DNA of 16,458 bases from an uncultured Arcanobacterium sp. (GTDB lineage Bacteria > Actinomycetota > Actinomycetes > Actinomycetales > Actinomycetaceae): positions 1 to 16,458 of the forward strand of contig NZ_CAMXYE010000028.1 of NCBI RefSeq assembly GCF_947253055.1, in the 5' to 3' direction. The notes under the pieces were generated by a model. That model made no database searches. It was not told where the DNA came from and saw only the letters and a program-made list of their open reading frames with translations. Shown here piece after piece: positions 1 to 7,148 of this stretch. A program made the translations under genes and the position numbers. The number at the start of each line of letters is the position of its first letter. Position 1 is the first letter of the stretch.

Positions 1-57
1 GTAGAGCCCCAGCCTTCCAAGCTGGTCATGCGGGTTCGATTCCCGTCATCCGCTCCA
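1..57 (+). tRNA. tRNA-Gly (anticodon TCC), 5' end cut by window
   Basis: The window opens inside a tRNA gene, at the end of the D arm. The anticodon arm is CCAGC / CTTCCAA loop / GCTGG, giving anticodon TCC, so it reads GGA (glycine). It is followed by a T arm with the typical GGTTCGATTCCC core, the 3' acceptor strand, and an encoded CCA at 55-57. About 17-20 bases of the 5' part lie outside the window. A strong terminator follows directly. Confidence 0.93.
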
Positions 58-60
58 AGC

Positions 61-99
61 GGACGCTCATTTTGATGAAAAGTGAGCGTCCTATTTTTT
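61..99 (+). terminator. Rho-independent terminator of the tRNA-Gly gene
   Basis: A perfect 9-bp stem (GGACGCTCA at 61-69 pairs with TGAGCGTCC at 83-91) is extended inward by a G-T pair and three A-T pairs around a 5-base loop. It is followed by a T-rich run (92-99). It starts 4 bases after the encoded CCA, so it ends the tRNA transcript. Confidence 0.9.
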
Positions 100-251
100 G
101 CGTTAGAGACTATGATTTAGCGGGCGAAAATCGTTCGTGCGTTAGCGCTTTGAATTTCGCACTACCTAGTATCATGTTTTTCCTTTTCAGTATAGTTTTA
201 GGATTTAACTGGTTAACAGAGAATAAGATATTGATGTAGTGGGGGGCATCT

Positions 252-803
252 ATGTGTGAATTCGTTGCGATTGATTTCGAGACAGCTAATGAACAGCGTC
301 GTTCTGCCTGTGCAGTAGGCTTGGTGCTCTTTGACAATGATGGAAAGCCTGCTGATAGTTACTATCAGCTACTGCATCCGCATCCAGATGTGGATTATTT
401 TAACCCTATGAACGTGCGGGTACATGGCATCACTGCAGACGATGTTGCGAATGCTCCGCAATGGTCGCAAATTGCTAATCGAGTAGCTTCTTTCATTGGG
501 GATCGGCCAATTGTTGCACATAATATGGCTTTCGATGGTTACGTCCTATCAGATTTAGCAGATTTGTATAATACTGCGGCAATTTCTAACAGACGGTTTT
601 GCACTGTACGGTTAGCGAGAAAAATTCTAGCCGACAAACTAAAACGCAAATCCTTGGATAAGGTTTTTTATTACTATTTCCCTAACGAGGTTTTCGAACA
701 TCATAATGCTGCTGCTGACGCTAAAGCTGCGGGAATGATTTTTGCCAGAATGATGCAAGAGTTCGGTTTCGAGAAACTCGAAGAATTGTGCCCACTCACT
801 TGA
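252..803 (+). CDS. DnaQ-like (DEDDh) 3'-5' exonuclease
   Basis: A 183-residue protein made almost entirely of one RNase T/DnaQ-type exonuclease fold. Visible in order are Exo I (D8 and E10 in AIDFETA), Exo II (H90, N91 and D95 in VAHNMAFD) and Exo III of the DEDDh kind (H151 and D156 in HNAAAD). The two-metal catalytic set is therefore complete and the enzyme should trim DNA or RNA from the 3' end. The ATG at 252 follows a G-rich, SD-like stretch (about 239-246). Full-length relatives in Gram-positive bacteria often carry a C-terminal BRCT domain. Here the frame stops right after the exonuclease domain, and a BRCT-like tail is readable in another frame just downstream, so the gene may be a shortened form. 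It is the only clear plus-strand protein gene in the window and converges on hsdR. Its role is unknown: repair, polymerase proofreading in trans, or part of the neighbouring defence block are all possible. Confidence 0.85.
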   Translation: MCEFVAIDFETANEQRRSACAVGLVLFDNDGKPADSYYQLLHPHPDVDYFNPMNVRVHGITADDVANAPQWSQIANRVASFIGDRPIVAHNMAFDGYVLSDLADLYNTAAISNRRFCTVRLARKILADKLKRKSLDKVFYYYFPNEVFEHHNAAADAKAAGMIFARMMQEFGFEKLEELCPLT

Positions 804-900
804 AATAGTTCAAAGACTAAAGGCTTCACAAATGCGTGAGAACGGTTCTCCTATTGAAGTTATTAACGAAGAAGAATTTTTCAATCGGCTATCTGACTAA
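796..900 (+). pseudogene. Remnant of a C-terminal BRCT domain (frame-shifted tail of the exonuclease)
   Basis: In frame +1 relative to the exonuclease, the bases from about 796 to the TAA at 898-900 encode a peptide ending ...SPIEVINEEEFFNRLSD. The pattern (helix with basic residues, then glycine, I-x-V-I-x-E-x-E-F, then a final hydrophobic pair) is that of the last third of BRCT domains, such as those fused to DnaQ-like exonucleases and NAD-dependent DNA ligases. No start codon with a ribosome site belongs to it, and the first two thirds of a BRCT domain are not readable upstream in any frame I checked. I infer a deletion plus frame change that removed most of a former BRCT domain. The family assignment rests on about 34 residues. 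Confidence 0.45.
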
Positions 901-1077
901 AAAATTTCTCTCTATTTAATAAAGGGCAATAGTTACGCGAATTTAGCTGCTATCTGCGTATACACAGCGTGTTTGCAGACAACTGGAATTATTTCGTAGC
1001 TAATCCACCATTTAAAGATTTGCGGCTAGGGGCTAAGTGTACGTGGGTTGCCTGTGATATTCTGATGCTAATCGTTC

Positions 1078-1108
1078 AGCCCGCCTCGACCTCGGTCGGG
1101 AGTGGGCT
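1078..1108. terminator. Hairpin between convergent genes, possible terminator
   Basis: A GC-rich inverted repeat: AGCCCG at 1078-1083 pairs with TGGGCT at 1103-1108, and CTCGAC pairs with GTCGGG around a CTCG loop, for roughly 13 pairs including two G-T pairs and one bulged A. It lies 36 bp beyond the hsdR stop and downstream of the exonuclease. Neither side has a clean T run (the plus side continues into a pyrimidine-rich stretch), so termination is likely but not certain. The rest of 901-1143 shows no gene that I can support. Confidence 0.4.
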
Positions 1109-1143
1109 GGATCTCTTTCTAACACTTCTTAAGGAATCTAAAA

Positions 1144-4100
1144 CTACCCGAGGGCAGCGAAGCGATCGAAAAAGACTTTTAGCTTTTCCACCACGCGCGC
1201 CCGGCGCTCAATTCGGCTATCGGCACCCGTGGCAAAGAGCGAGCCGCGCGGCAAAATTTTATCGATATCTGCGCCGGAAGTTTCCAGACGCCCCCGCCGA
1301 AACATCGCATTAATAAACTTATCGGTCTCGGGCTGCTTCAAATTTTCTTCTTGCACTATTCTTACCAGCTCTGCCGCCTTTTGCTTATCGAGGAAAGCTT
1401 TCCACTCTTCTGCTATTTCCCCGCCGCTAGCGGAGACGGAATCCACGAAGCGCTCAATTAAATCGAGCTTATTTTGCAAGGTGGGGCTGGATTTCACAGT
1501 GCGGCGAATATCTTCCCGCACTTCTTGCCGGCTTTTCTCCGCATGTTCATCGCGATACTTTTGCACCAAGAGCAGAATATAATCGACGTTTACTTCCACT
1601 TGCTTTATTAACTCAATTTCGAAGGTCAAATCGTCATTAATCCGCTCGGCTTCTCCAGCATTTTCTTTCCGCCGCTTTTGATAGAGATCAATATATGCCG
1701 ATTGGTAATCTTGCAAATCCCGCGGGCTGATTGGATCACTTTCTCCAAACTCGTCAAAAGCAGTCAAGATATTACGTAAACGCAGAATTTCCCCGAAAGT
1801 CTGTATAAACAGATTCTGCTCCGTTTCACTCATAATTACTTCGCCCGGCTGCCAGCGCGCCAACTCGTCTAATTTCTCCACATAGGCAGAAAAGTAGACC
1901 CCAAAAGGCTTAAGTACGGTGATTCCTTCAGCCTCTTTATTACCAAAGAGAGCAATAGCTGCTGTAGTTTCTTTTTCCAAATTTCTAAAAGAAACAATAT
2001 TTCCGTAAGTTTTTACGGAATTTAAAATGCGGTTGGTACGCGAATAAGCCTGCAGTAAGCCATGATGATGCATATGCTTATCGACCCATAAAGTATTGAG
2101 AGTTTTCGCATCAAAACCGGTTAAAAACATATTGACGACTAAGAGTATATCCAGCTCTCGGTTGCGCATTTTTTCCGATAAATCTTCATAATAGTTGGCA
2201 AAGCCATCCGCCGAAGTATCAAAACTACTGCCGAACATTTGGTTGTAATCGGCGATTGCTCCCGCTAAAAATTCGCGGTCAGGCATCTCTAAAGCTCCGG
2301 TATCAAAATCTTCTTCTGGGAGCAGGCCGTCGCTGTATTCTTCCGCATTGGGCGCATAAGTAAAAATAGTGGCAATTTTCAGCCGTTTATCTGGCGCTAG
2401 CTCACTTTGCTGGCGAGCGAATTCTTGATAGTAGGCTTTTGCGGCTTTTACCGAAGCGGTGGCAAAGATGGAATTAAATCCGCGCACGCGCTTTCCTTTG
2501 AGCGCATAGTTGGAGTTTCGCTTAGTTTTTTGATCAAAATGCTTAAGCACATAGGCCACAATTTCCCGAATTCGCCGCGGATCTAGCAAGGCTTCTTCGG
2601 TAGCAATCGCCGGCACTTCCCCGTCTAGTACGCTCTCTTTAACTTTCAAAGTATTCACGTAATCAATCCGGAAAGGCAGCACGTTTTGGTCACTGATTGC
2701 ATCGGTGATTGTGTAGGAATGTAGGCGGTCGCCAAATACTTGCGCGGTGGTACGGATAGCCGCCGAACCACCACTGGCTTTATTCTCGTTAAATAACGGA
2801 GTACCAGTGAAGCCAAATAGGTGGTAGTTTTTGAAAGCCTTTTTTATAACCTGATGCATATCTCCAAACTGGCTGCGATGGCATTCATCAAAAATAATCA
2901 CCACGTGGTCGCCGTATATTTTGTGTTGAGCATTGGCCCGCACAAAATTGGCCAATTTTTGAATGGTGGTGATGACTATTTTCGCCTTATCATTGGCGAG
3001 CTGCGCAGCGAGCTGCCGCGTAGATTTATTAGAATTTACCGCGCCCTTTTGGAAGGCTTCATATTCTTTTTTAGTTTGATGATCCAAATCTTTGCGGTCT
3101 ACTACAAAGAGCACTTTATCTACGCCGGCCACCTGCGTGACCAGTTGCGCCGTTTTGAAACTAGTGAGGGTTTTCCCGCTGCCAGTGGTGTGCCAAATAT
3201 AGCCGCCGGCTTCGATTGAGCCCAGCTTTTTATAGTTGGTGGCTATCTGCACCCGGTTAATAATGCGTTCCGCTGCCACAATTTGGTAAGGGCGCAGCAC
3301 CATCAGATTTTTATCAGTGGTAAATACACAGTATTTAGTGATGATGTTGAGCAGGGTACGCCCGGAAAGGAAAGTTTTCGTAAAATCCATCAGCTCAGTT
3401 ATGTGGTTATTCCGCGCATCCGTCCACCAGGAGGTAAATTCAAAGCTAGCCGCACCCGCCCGCTTATTTACGTGCGATTGCTCTTTAATGTGCTGCATAC
3501 GGGTGGTATTTGCATAATATTTTGTGTAAGTGCCGTTTGAGATTATGAAGAGTTGCACATATTCAAATAGGCCACTGCCTGCCCAGAAACTATCCCGCTG
3601 GTAGCGATTGATTTGATTAAAGGCTTCACGTATTTGCACTCCGCGCCGTTTCAATTCGATATGTACGAGCGGGAATCCATTTACCAAAATGGTCACATCG
3701 TAGCGGTTATGGTGGGTGCCATCTACTTCGTATTGGTTAATTACTTGCAGGTAGTTGCGGTGAATATTTACTTTATCGAGTAGATGTATATTTTTTTGTG
3801 TGCCATCTTCCCGCTCGAGCACGAGGGCAGCTGGGTTGGCTTGAATAATTTCCGTTTTTTCTAAAATACCCCGCGCTGGATTGGCGAGTTCGGTTTTAAA
3901 AAAATGCTCCCATTCACCATCGCTAAAAGTAATATCGTTTAGGGCTTCTAAACGGTGGCGCAGATTGGCTTCCAGAGCGGCGGCGTCTTTTATTTGCAGA
4001 TATTCGTATTCTTGGCGTTGCAGCTGCTTAATTAGGGCAGCTTCTAGGGCGGCTTCGCTTTGATAGCTTTTTTCTTCGCGTTTTCCCGGCTCGTATTCTG

Positions 4101-4149
4101 CAACTACCGTAGCATCTTTACTTATGGCGATGGGCAAATAAGTATTCAT
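1144..4149 (-). CDS. hsdR: Type I restriction enzyme, R (endonuclease/translocase) subunit
   Basis: The motor and nuclease subunit of the type I system: with HsdM and HsdS it binds unmethylated sites, pumps DNA using ATP and cuts at a distance. The ATG at 4149 is preceded by a near-perfect AGGAGG (4154-4159). An upstream in-frame TTG at 4164 would place the start ahead of that site and is less likely. From this start the protein has 1001 residues, close to EcoR124I HsdR (about 1038). The N-terminal PD-(D/E)xK nuclease has D151, E165 and K167 (IELK) and a QxxxY motif (Q179, Y183). The helicase core has Walker A GSGKT with K326, a DECH box at 421-424, GFTGTP at about 446-451, and the late motifs TGFDAK and SRTNR. 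The alpha-helical C-terminal part meets the methylase. All key residues are present, so the gene looks functional. It lies 72 bp after hsdS on the same strand. Confidence 0.96.
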   Translation of the reverse strand: MNTYLPIAISKDATVVAEYEPGKREEKSYQSEAALEAALIKQLQRQEYEYLQIKDAAALEANLRHRLEALNDITFSDGEWEHFFKTELANPARGILEKTEIIQANPAALVLEREDGTQKNIHLLDKVNIHRNYLQVINQYEVDGTHHNRYDVTILVNGFPLVHIELKRRGVQIREAFNQINRYQRDSFWAGSGLFEYVQLFIISNGTYTKYYANTTRMQHIKEQSHVNKRAGAASFEFTSWWTDARNNHITELMDFTKTFLSGRTLLNIITKYCVFTTDKNLMVLRPYQIVAAERIINRVQIATNYKKLGSIEAGGYIWHTTGSGKTLTSFKTAQLVTQVAGVDKVLFVVDRKDLDHQTKKEYEAFQKGAVNSNKSTRQLAAQLANDKAKIVITTIQKLANFVRANAQHKIYGDHVVIIFDECHRSQFGDMHQVIKKAFKNYHLFGFTGTPLFNENKASGGSAAIRTTAQVFGDRLHSYTITDAISDQNVLPFRIDYVNTLKVKESVLDGEVPAIATEEALLDPRRIREIVAYVLKHFDQKTKRNSNYALKGKRVRGFNSIFATASVKAAKAYYQEFARQQSELAPDKRLKIATIFTYAPNAEEYSDGLLPEEDFDTGALEMPDREFLAGAIADYNQMFGSSFDTSADGFANYYEDLSEKMRNRELDILLVVNMFLTGFDAKTLNTLWVDKHMHHHGLLQAYSRTNRILNSVKTYGNIVSFRNLEKETTAAIALFGNKEAEGITVLKPFGVYFSAYVEKLDELARWQPGEVIMSETEQNLFIQTFGEILRLRNILTAFDEFGESDPISPRDLQDYQSAYIDLYQKRRKENAGEAERINDDLTFEIELIKQVEVNVDYILLLVQKYRDEHAEKSRQEVREDIRRTVKSSPTLQNKLDLIERFVDSVSASGGEIAEEWKAFLDKQKAAELVRIVQEENLKQPETDKFINAMFRRGRLETSGADIDKILPRGSLFATGADSRIERRARVVEKLKVFFDRFAALG

Positions 4150-4221
4150 CAGACCTCCTGGCAAAACGCTAAATCTAACCTCTATGTTAATGCCCGATAG
4201 GCCAGATTTGGCGCAAGGGCT

Positions 4222-5409
4222 TTATTTAGCAGCTGGAAAGCTGAGTAATTGATCTCGGTAGTATTCGTATTGTTGGCGCCGCGCCTGAATCTCGGCAGGC
4301 AAACCGGAAGAAAGATCATTAACCAAAGCATCAAACTTATCCAAAATCTCCACAATGCGCTCCTGCACGGGAAGCGGGGGGACGGGGATGGGATATTTAT
4401 TTAAATCTCTAGTTGATAAATGTTTAACAGTGGACCCCTGAATCTTAGAGGATATCTGTTCGAGGGATATAAATAAAAAGTGGAACAGATAATTCTTGTT
4501 TAACTGTTCAGGATTGGGATTTATTTTACAAACTCGTTGATTCAATAGCGCCTTGCCATGACTCCACCTGATAGGTTTGAAATCACCATCCATCCCTACA
4601 AGTAAATCCCCGTTTTGAATTATATACTCAGGTTTATATTCGCCACTATAGTAAGTGTTGCTAAACCCAGTGTTAATATCTCTAATTCGAACCAACGGAA
4701 GTCCCAAATTTAGGTTATTAAATTCTTTTGAATCGAAGGCACACCCATTCTGAATAGACGCTAGTTCTTTAAGGGGTATCTGTTCCACACCGTCGGGGCA
4801 GTACTGGGTAAGCATGTCTGCTAGAGGATTATGTGGATTATTTATATCTAGAAGCGAGTCTCGATAATACTCATACTGCTGACGGCGAGCTTCCAGCTCC
4901 GCTTCCAGCTCCGCTTCCAGCTGAGTAAAAGAATCCAAAATCCACACAATCTCCTCTTGCACCTGCAATGCTGGAATGGCAATAGGTATTTTATTTAAAT
5001 TTTTTTGATTCAGCTTAGGTTGAGTTCCACCAGTAATATATTTAGTAATATCAACTGTTTGAAGATAAAAATACACATATCGAAGTAGGGTATCTTCTGA
5101 ATTGCACTGTAAAACATGAGCATGATTATTTACCCATATTTTTCCGGAAGCCCAATTAATTACAGGAGTTTTATCCTCTTTAATTACACTTCCATCTTCT
5201 CCAATAAGTAAATAAGTTCCATCAAAAATGTAATCATCAACGTAATCTTGTATTCCATTTGCACCGTAGTATGGGAAAATTCCCTCACGTCGATCTTTTT
5301 TTGTAACAGGTTTTCTTTTCGAATCAAAATTAATTAATACGTTCCCTAATAATTTATACTCCACCCCGTCGGGGCAGTATTGGGCAAGCAAATCGTCTAT
5401 CCGGCTCAT
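4222..5409 (-). CDS. hsdS: Type I restriction enzyme, S (DNA specificity) subunit
   Basis: This 395-residue protein chooses the split target sequence for both methylation and cleavage. It is built as two similar halves: YCPDGVE (11-17), target recognition domain 1 (about 18-150) and a conserved helix (about 152-190), then YCPDGVE again (203-209), target recognition domain 2 (about 210-345) and a second conserved helix (about 346-390). Both helices carry ARRQQYEYYRD. The spacer helix between the domains holds LEAE LEAE LEAR (164-175), matching the position of the TAEL repeats of EcoR124I-type HsdS. The ATG overlaps the hsdM stop in an ATGA, indicating coupled translation. The recognition domains, especially domain 1 (about 4990-5350), are visibly more AT-rich than hsdM and hsdR, as is common for exchanged HsdS segments. 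The target sequence cannot be read from the protein alone. Confidence 0.95.
   Translation of the reverse strand: MSRIDDLLAQYCPDGVEYKLLGNVLINFDSKRKPVTKKDRREGIFPYYGANGIQDYVDDYIFDGTYLLIGEDGSVIKEDKTPVINWASGKIWVNNHAHVLQCNSEDTLLRYVYFYLQTVDITKYITGGTQPKLNQKNLNKIPIAIPALQVQEEIVWILDSFTQLEAELEAELEARRQQYEYYRDSLLDINNPHNPLADMLTQYCPDGVEQIPLKELASIQNGCAFDSKEFNNLNLGLPLVRIRDINTGFSNTYYSGEYKPEYIIQNGDLLVGMDGDFKPIRWSHGKALLNQRVCKINPNPEQLNKNYLFHFLFISLEQISSKIQGSTVKHLSTRDLNKYPIPVPPLPVQERIVEILDKFDALVNDLSSGLPAEIQARRQQYEYYRDQLLSFPAAK
4785..4814 (-). repeat. Internal hsdS repeat, copy 2 (start of second half)
   Basis: A 30-base segment that matches 5361-5390 at 27 of 30 positions and encodes the second QYCPDGVE segment. 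With its partner it marks the two-fold, domain-swappable layout of HsdS. Confidence 0.8.
4889..4924 (-). repeat. 12-bp tandem repeat in the hsdS spacer (LEAE units)
   Basis: Three adjacent 12-base units, GCTTCCAGCTCC on the plus strand; the third differs only in its last two bases. They encode the LEAE repeats in the helix joining the two recognition domains. Each unit is in frame, so a gain or loss keeps HsdS intact but changes the distance between its two DNA-reading domains. Confidence 0.85.
5361..5390 (-). repeat. Internal hsdS repeat, copy 1 (start of first half)
   Basis: Partner of 4785-4814 (27 of 30 bases identical), encoding QYCPDGVE near the N-terminus. Such in-gene homology could let recognition domains recombine. 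Confidence 0.8.
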
Positions 5410-6980
5410 GCACTCACCTCACTATCCATACCTTCGAGGTCAGCGACGATTGCGTCTATGGCCGTGCGCAGTTCCGCCTGCCGCTGCACGATACCCGCAA
5501 TATCCTTATTCAGCTGCTTAATATCTACCTTTTCCCGCGTATCCTCCGGCTCCACATAGCTAGACACAGAAAGGTTGTAATCGGCCTGCGCAATATCTTC
5601 TATAGCAACCAGCTGTGCAAAATGCTCCACGTTTACGCGCTTGGAATATGCCTCAATAATCTGATTGCGGTGCGCCTCCGTTATCTGATTCTTCGTGCCC
5701 GCCCGCTCAAAAAGCTCAGAAGCATCAATGAAAAGCACCTGCGAATCTTTCTTCGCCTTCTTCAACACCAATATGCAAGTGCCAATAGAAGTGCCAAAAA
5801 ATAAATCCACCGGCAGCTGGATTACCGCATCCACATAGTTGCCGTCTACCAAATATTTACGAATCTTCTTCTCCGCGCCCCCACGGTAGAGTACCCCCGG
5901 AAACTGCACAATAGCCGCCGTGCCATCCACCGCCAGCCAAGAAAGAATATGCATAGTAAAAGCCAAATCGGCCTTACTCTTCGGCGCCAGCACGCCCGCG
6001 GGCGAAAAGCGCTCGTCATTCATCAAAGTGGGCGAATCCGCCCCTATCCACTTAGTGGAATACGGCGGATTAGAAACTATCGCTTCGAAAGGCTCATCAT
6101 CCCAATGTGCCGGCTCCGTTAAAGTATCCCCCAAGGCAATATCAAACTTGGAAAAATTCACCCCGTGCAAAAACATATTAATCCGGCACAAGTTATAAGT
6201 GGTCAAGTTGATTTCTTGGCCAAAAAAGCCCTCTTCTACGTTCTCACGCCCCAAAACCTTGGCAAATTTTAACAATAGCGAACCCGAACCACAGGCCGGA
6301 TCGTATACCCTACCCACGCGGCTTTTACCTACCACCGTCAGACGGGCGACCAGCTCCGAGACGTCTTGCGGCGTAAAGAATTCCCCTCCGGATTTACCGG
6401 CCGAAGAAGCATACATGGTCATCAAATACTCATAAGCATCCCCGAAAGTATCAATATCTGCATCTCGGTAATTGCCTAGCTCTAAATCACCTATCGCCTC
6501 TAGCAGCTTCACCAGTTTGGCATTGCGCTCGGCAATCGTATTGCCTAGCCGCGGGCTATTAGTATGCACATCGTCAAACAGCCCTTTTAAATCATCCTCC
6601 GAAGTAGAACCAATCGCTGAGCCCTCAATATGCTTAAATACCGCCGCTAAAGTTTCATTCAAATTCTGATCATGCGGCGCCGCCTTGCGCACATTTTGGA
6701 AAAGCTCCGAAGGGAGAATGAAAAAGCCAAGCGTCTCCACCATGTACTCGCGCGCAGTTTGCGCCTGCTCGTCATCTAGCAAAGCATAATCGAAATCGGT
6801 TTCTCCTCCATCGGCCTGTACCTTATTCACCCAGTTGGTGATGTACTCAGAGATGAAACGATAGAAAAGTATCCCCAGCACATAGGCTTTGAAATCCCAA
6901 CCATCCACGCTGCCGCGCAAATCATTGGCCACCCGCCAAATAGTTCGATGTAAATTAGCTCGCTGATCCGATGCCGCCAC
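5406..6980 (-). CDS. hsdM: Type I restriction enzyme, M (N6-adenine methyltransferase) subunit
   Basis: This 524-residue protein methylates adenine in the target read by HsdS, protecting host DNA; M2S is the methylase and M2SR2 the nuclease. The N-terminal HsdM helical domain (about 10-150) starts HRTIWRVANDLRGSVDGWDFK. The catalytic domain has GGEFFTP (198-204), the S-adenosylmethionine loop DPACGSG (227-233) and the catalytic NPPY (304-307), followed by the C-terminal helices that hold HsdS. The start is GTG at 6980, supported by GGAGGT four bases upstream (6985-6990). The stop overlaps the hsdS start by 4 bp. A promoter is readable directly upstream, so M and S are probably co-transcribed with R following, and the Abi gene precedes them on the same strand. 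Length and motifs are complete. Confidence 0.97.
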   Translation of the reverse strand: MAASDQRANLHRTIWRVANDLRGSVDGWDFKAYVLGILFYRFISEYITNWVNKVQADGGETDFDYALLDDEQAQTAREYMVETLGFFILPSELFQNVRKAAPHDQNLNETLAAVFKHIEGSAIGSTSEDDLKGLFDDVHTNSPRLGNTIAERNAKLVKLLEAIGDLELGNYRDADIDTFGDAYEYLMTMYASSAGKSGGEFFTPQDVSELVARLTVVGKSRVGRVYDPACGSGSLLLKFAKVLGRENVEEGFFGQEINLTTYNLCRINMFLHGVNFSKFDIALGDTLTEPAHWDDEPFEAIVSNPPYSTKWIGADSPTLMNDERFSPAGVLAPKSKADLAFTMHILSWLAVDGTAAIVQFPGVLYRGGAEKKIRKYLVDGNYVDAVIQLPVDLFFGTSIGTCILVLKKAKKDSQVLFIDASELFERAGTKNQITEAHRNQIIEAYSKRVNVEHFAQLVAIEDIAQADYNLSVSSYVEPEDTREKVDIKQLNKDIAGIVQRQAELRTAIDAIVADLEGMDSEVSA

Positions 6981-7023
6981 TAGAACCTCCCCACATACAA
7001 AACACCATTATTCTAGCGGTCAA

Positions 7024-7051
7024 ATATTATCCAGCGGCTATTTCGCATCAA
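7024..7051 (-). promoter_or_regulatory. Likely promoter of hsdMSR
   Basis: On the minus strand, TTGATG (7046-7051) and TAATAT (7024-7029) are separated by 16 bases, a good sigma-70-type match. Transcription would begin near 7017, giving a leader of about 36 bases with the hsdM ribosome site (6985-6990) properly placed. The remaining gap up to the Abi stop (7052-7148) shows nothing else clear. Confidence 0.5.
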
Positions 7052-7148
7052 CTCGTGTGTTTGCGCAGAAAATTGCAGCGAAAACGCAACTTAGTTACTA
7101 GTTTCAATCTTCCCCATACACTCAAATAATGCCAGTTATCTTAACTCA

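Noticed and set aside
969..1313. Plus-strand 114-codon frame beginning with GTG and containing ANPPF, recalling a methyltransferase motif.
   Set aside because: The rest of the peptide has no methyltransferase pattern, there is no ribosome site, and the last half lies antisense to the well-supported hsdR gene.
6995..7023. Alternative hsdM promoter TTGACC-17-TTGTAT on the minus strand.
   Set aside because: The transcription start would fall within the ribosome site of hsdM; the TTGATG-16-TAATAT pair further upstream fits better.
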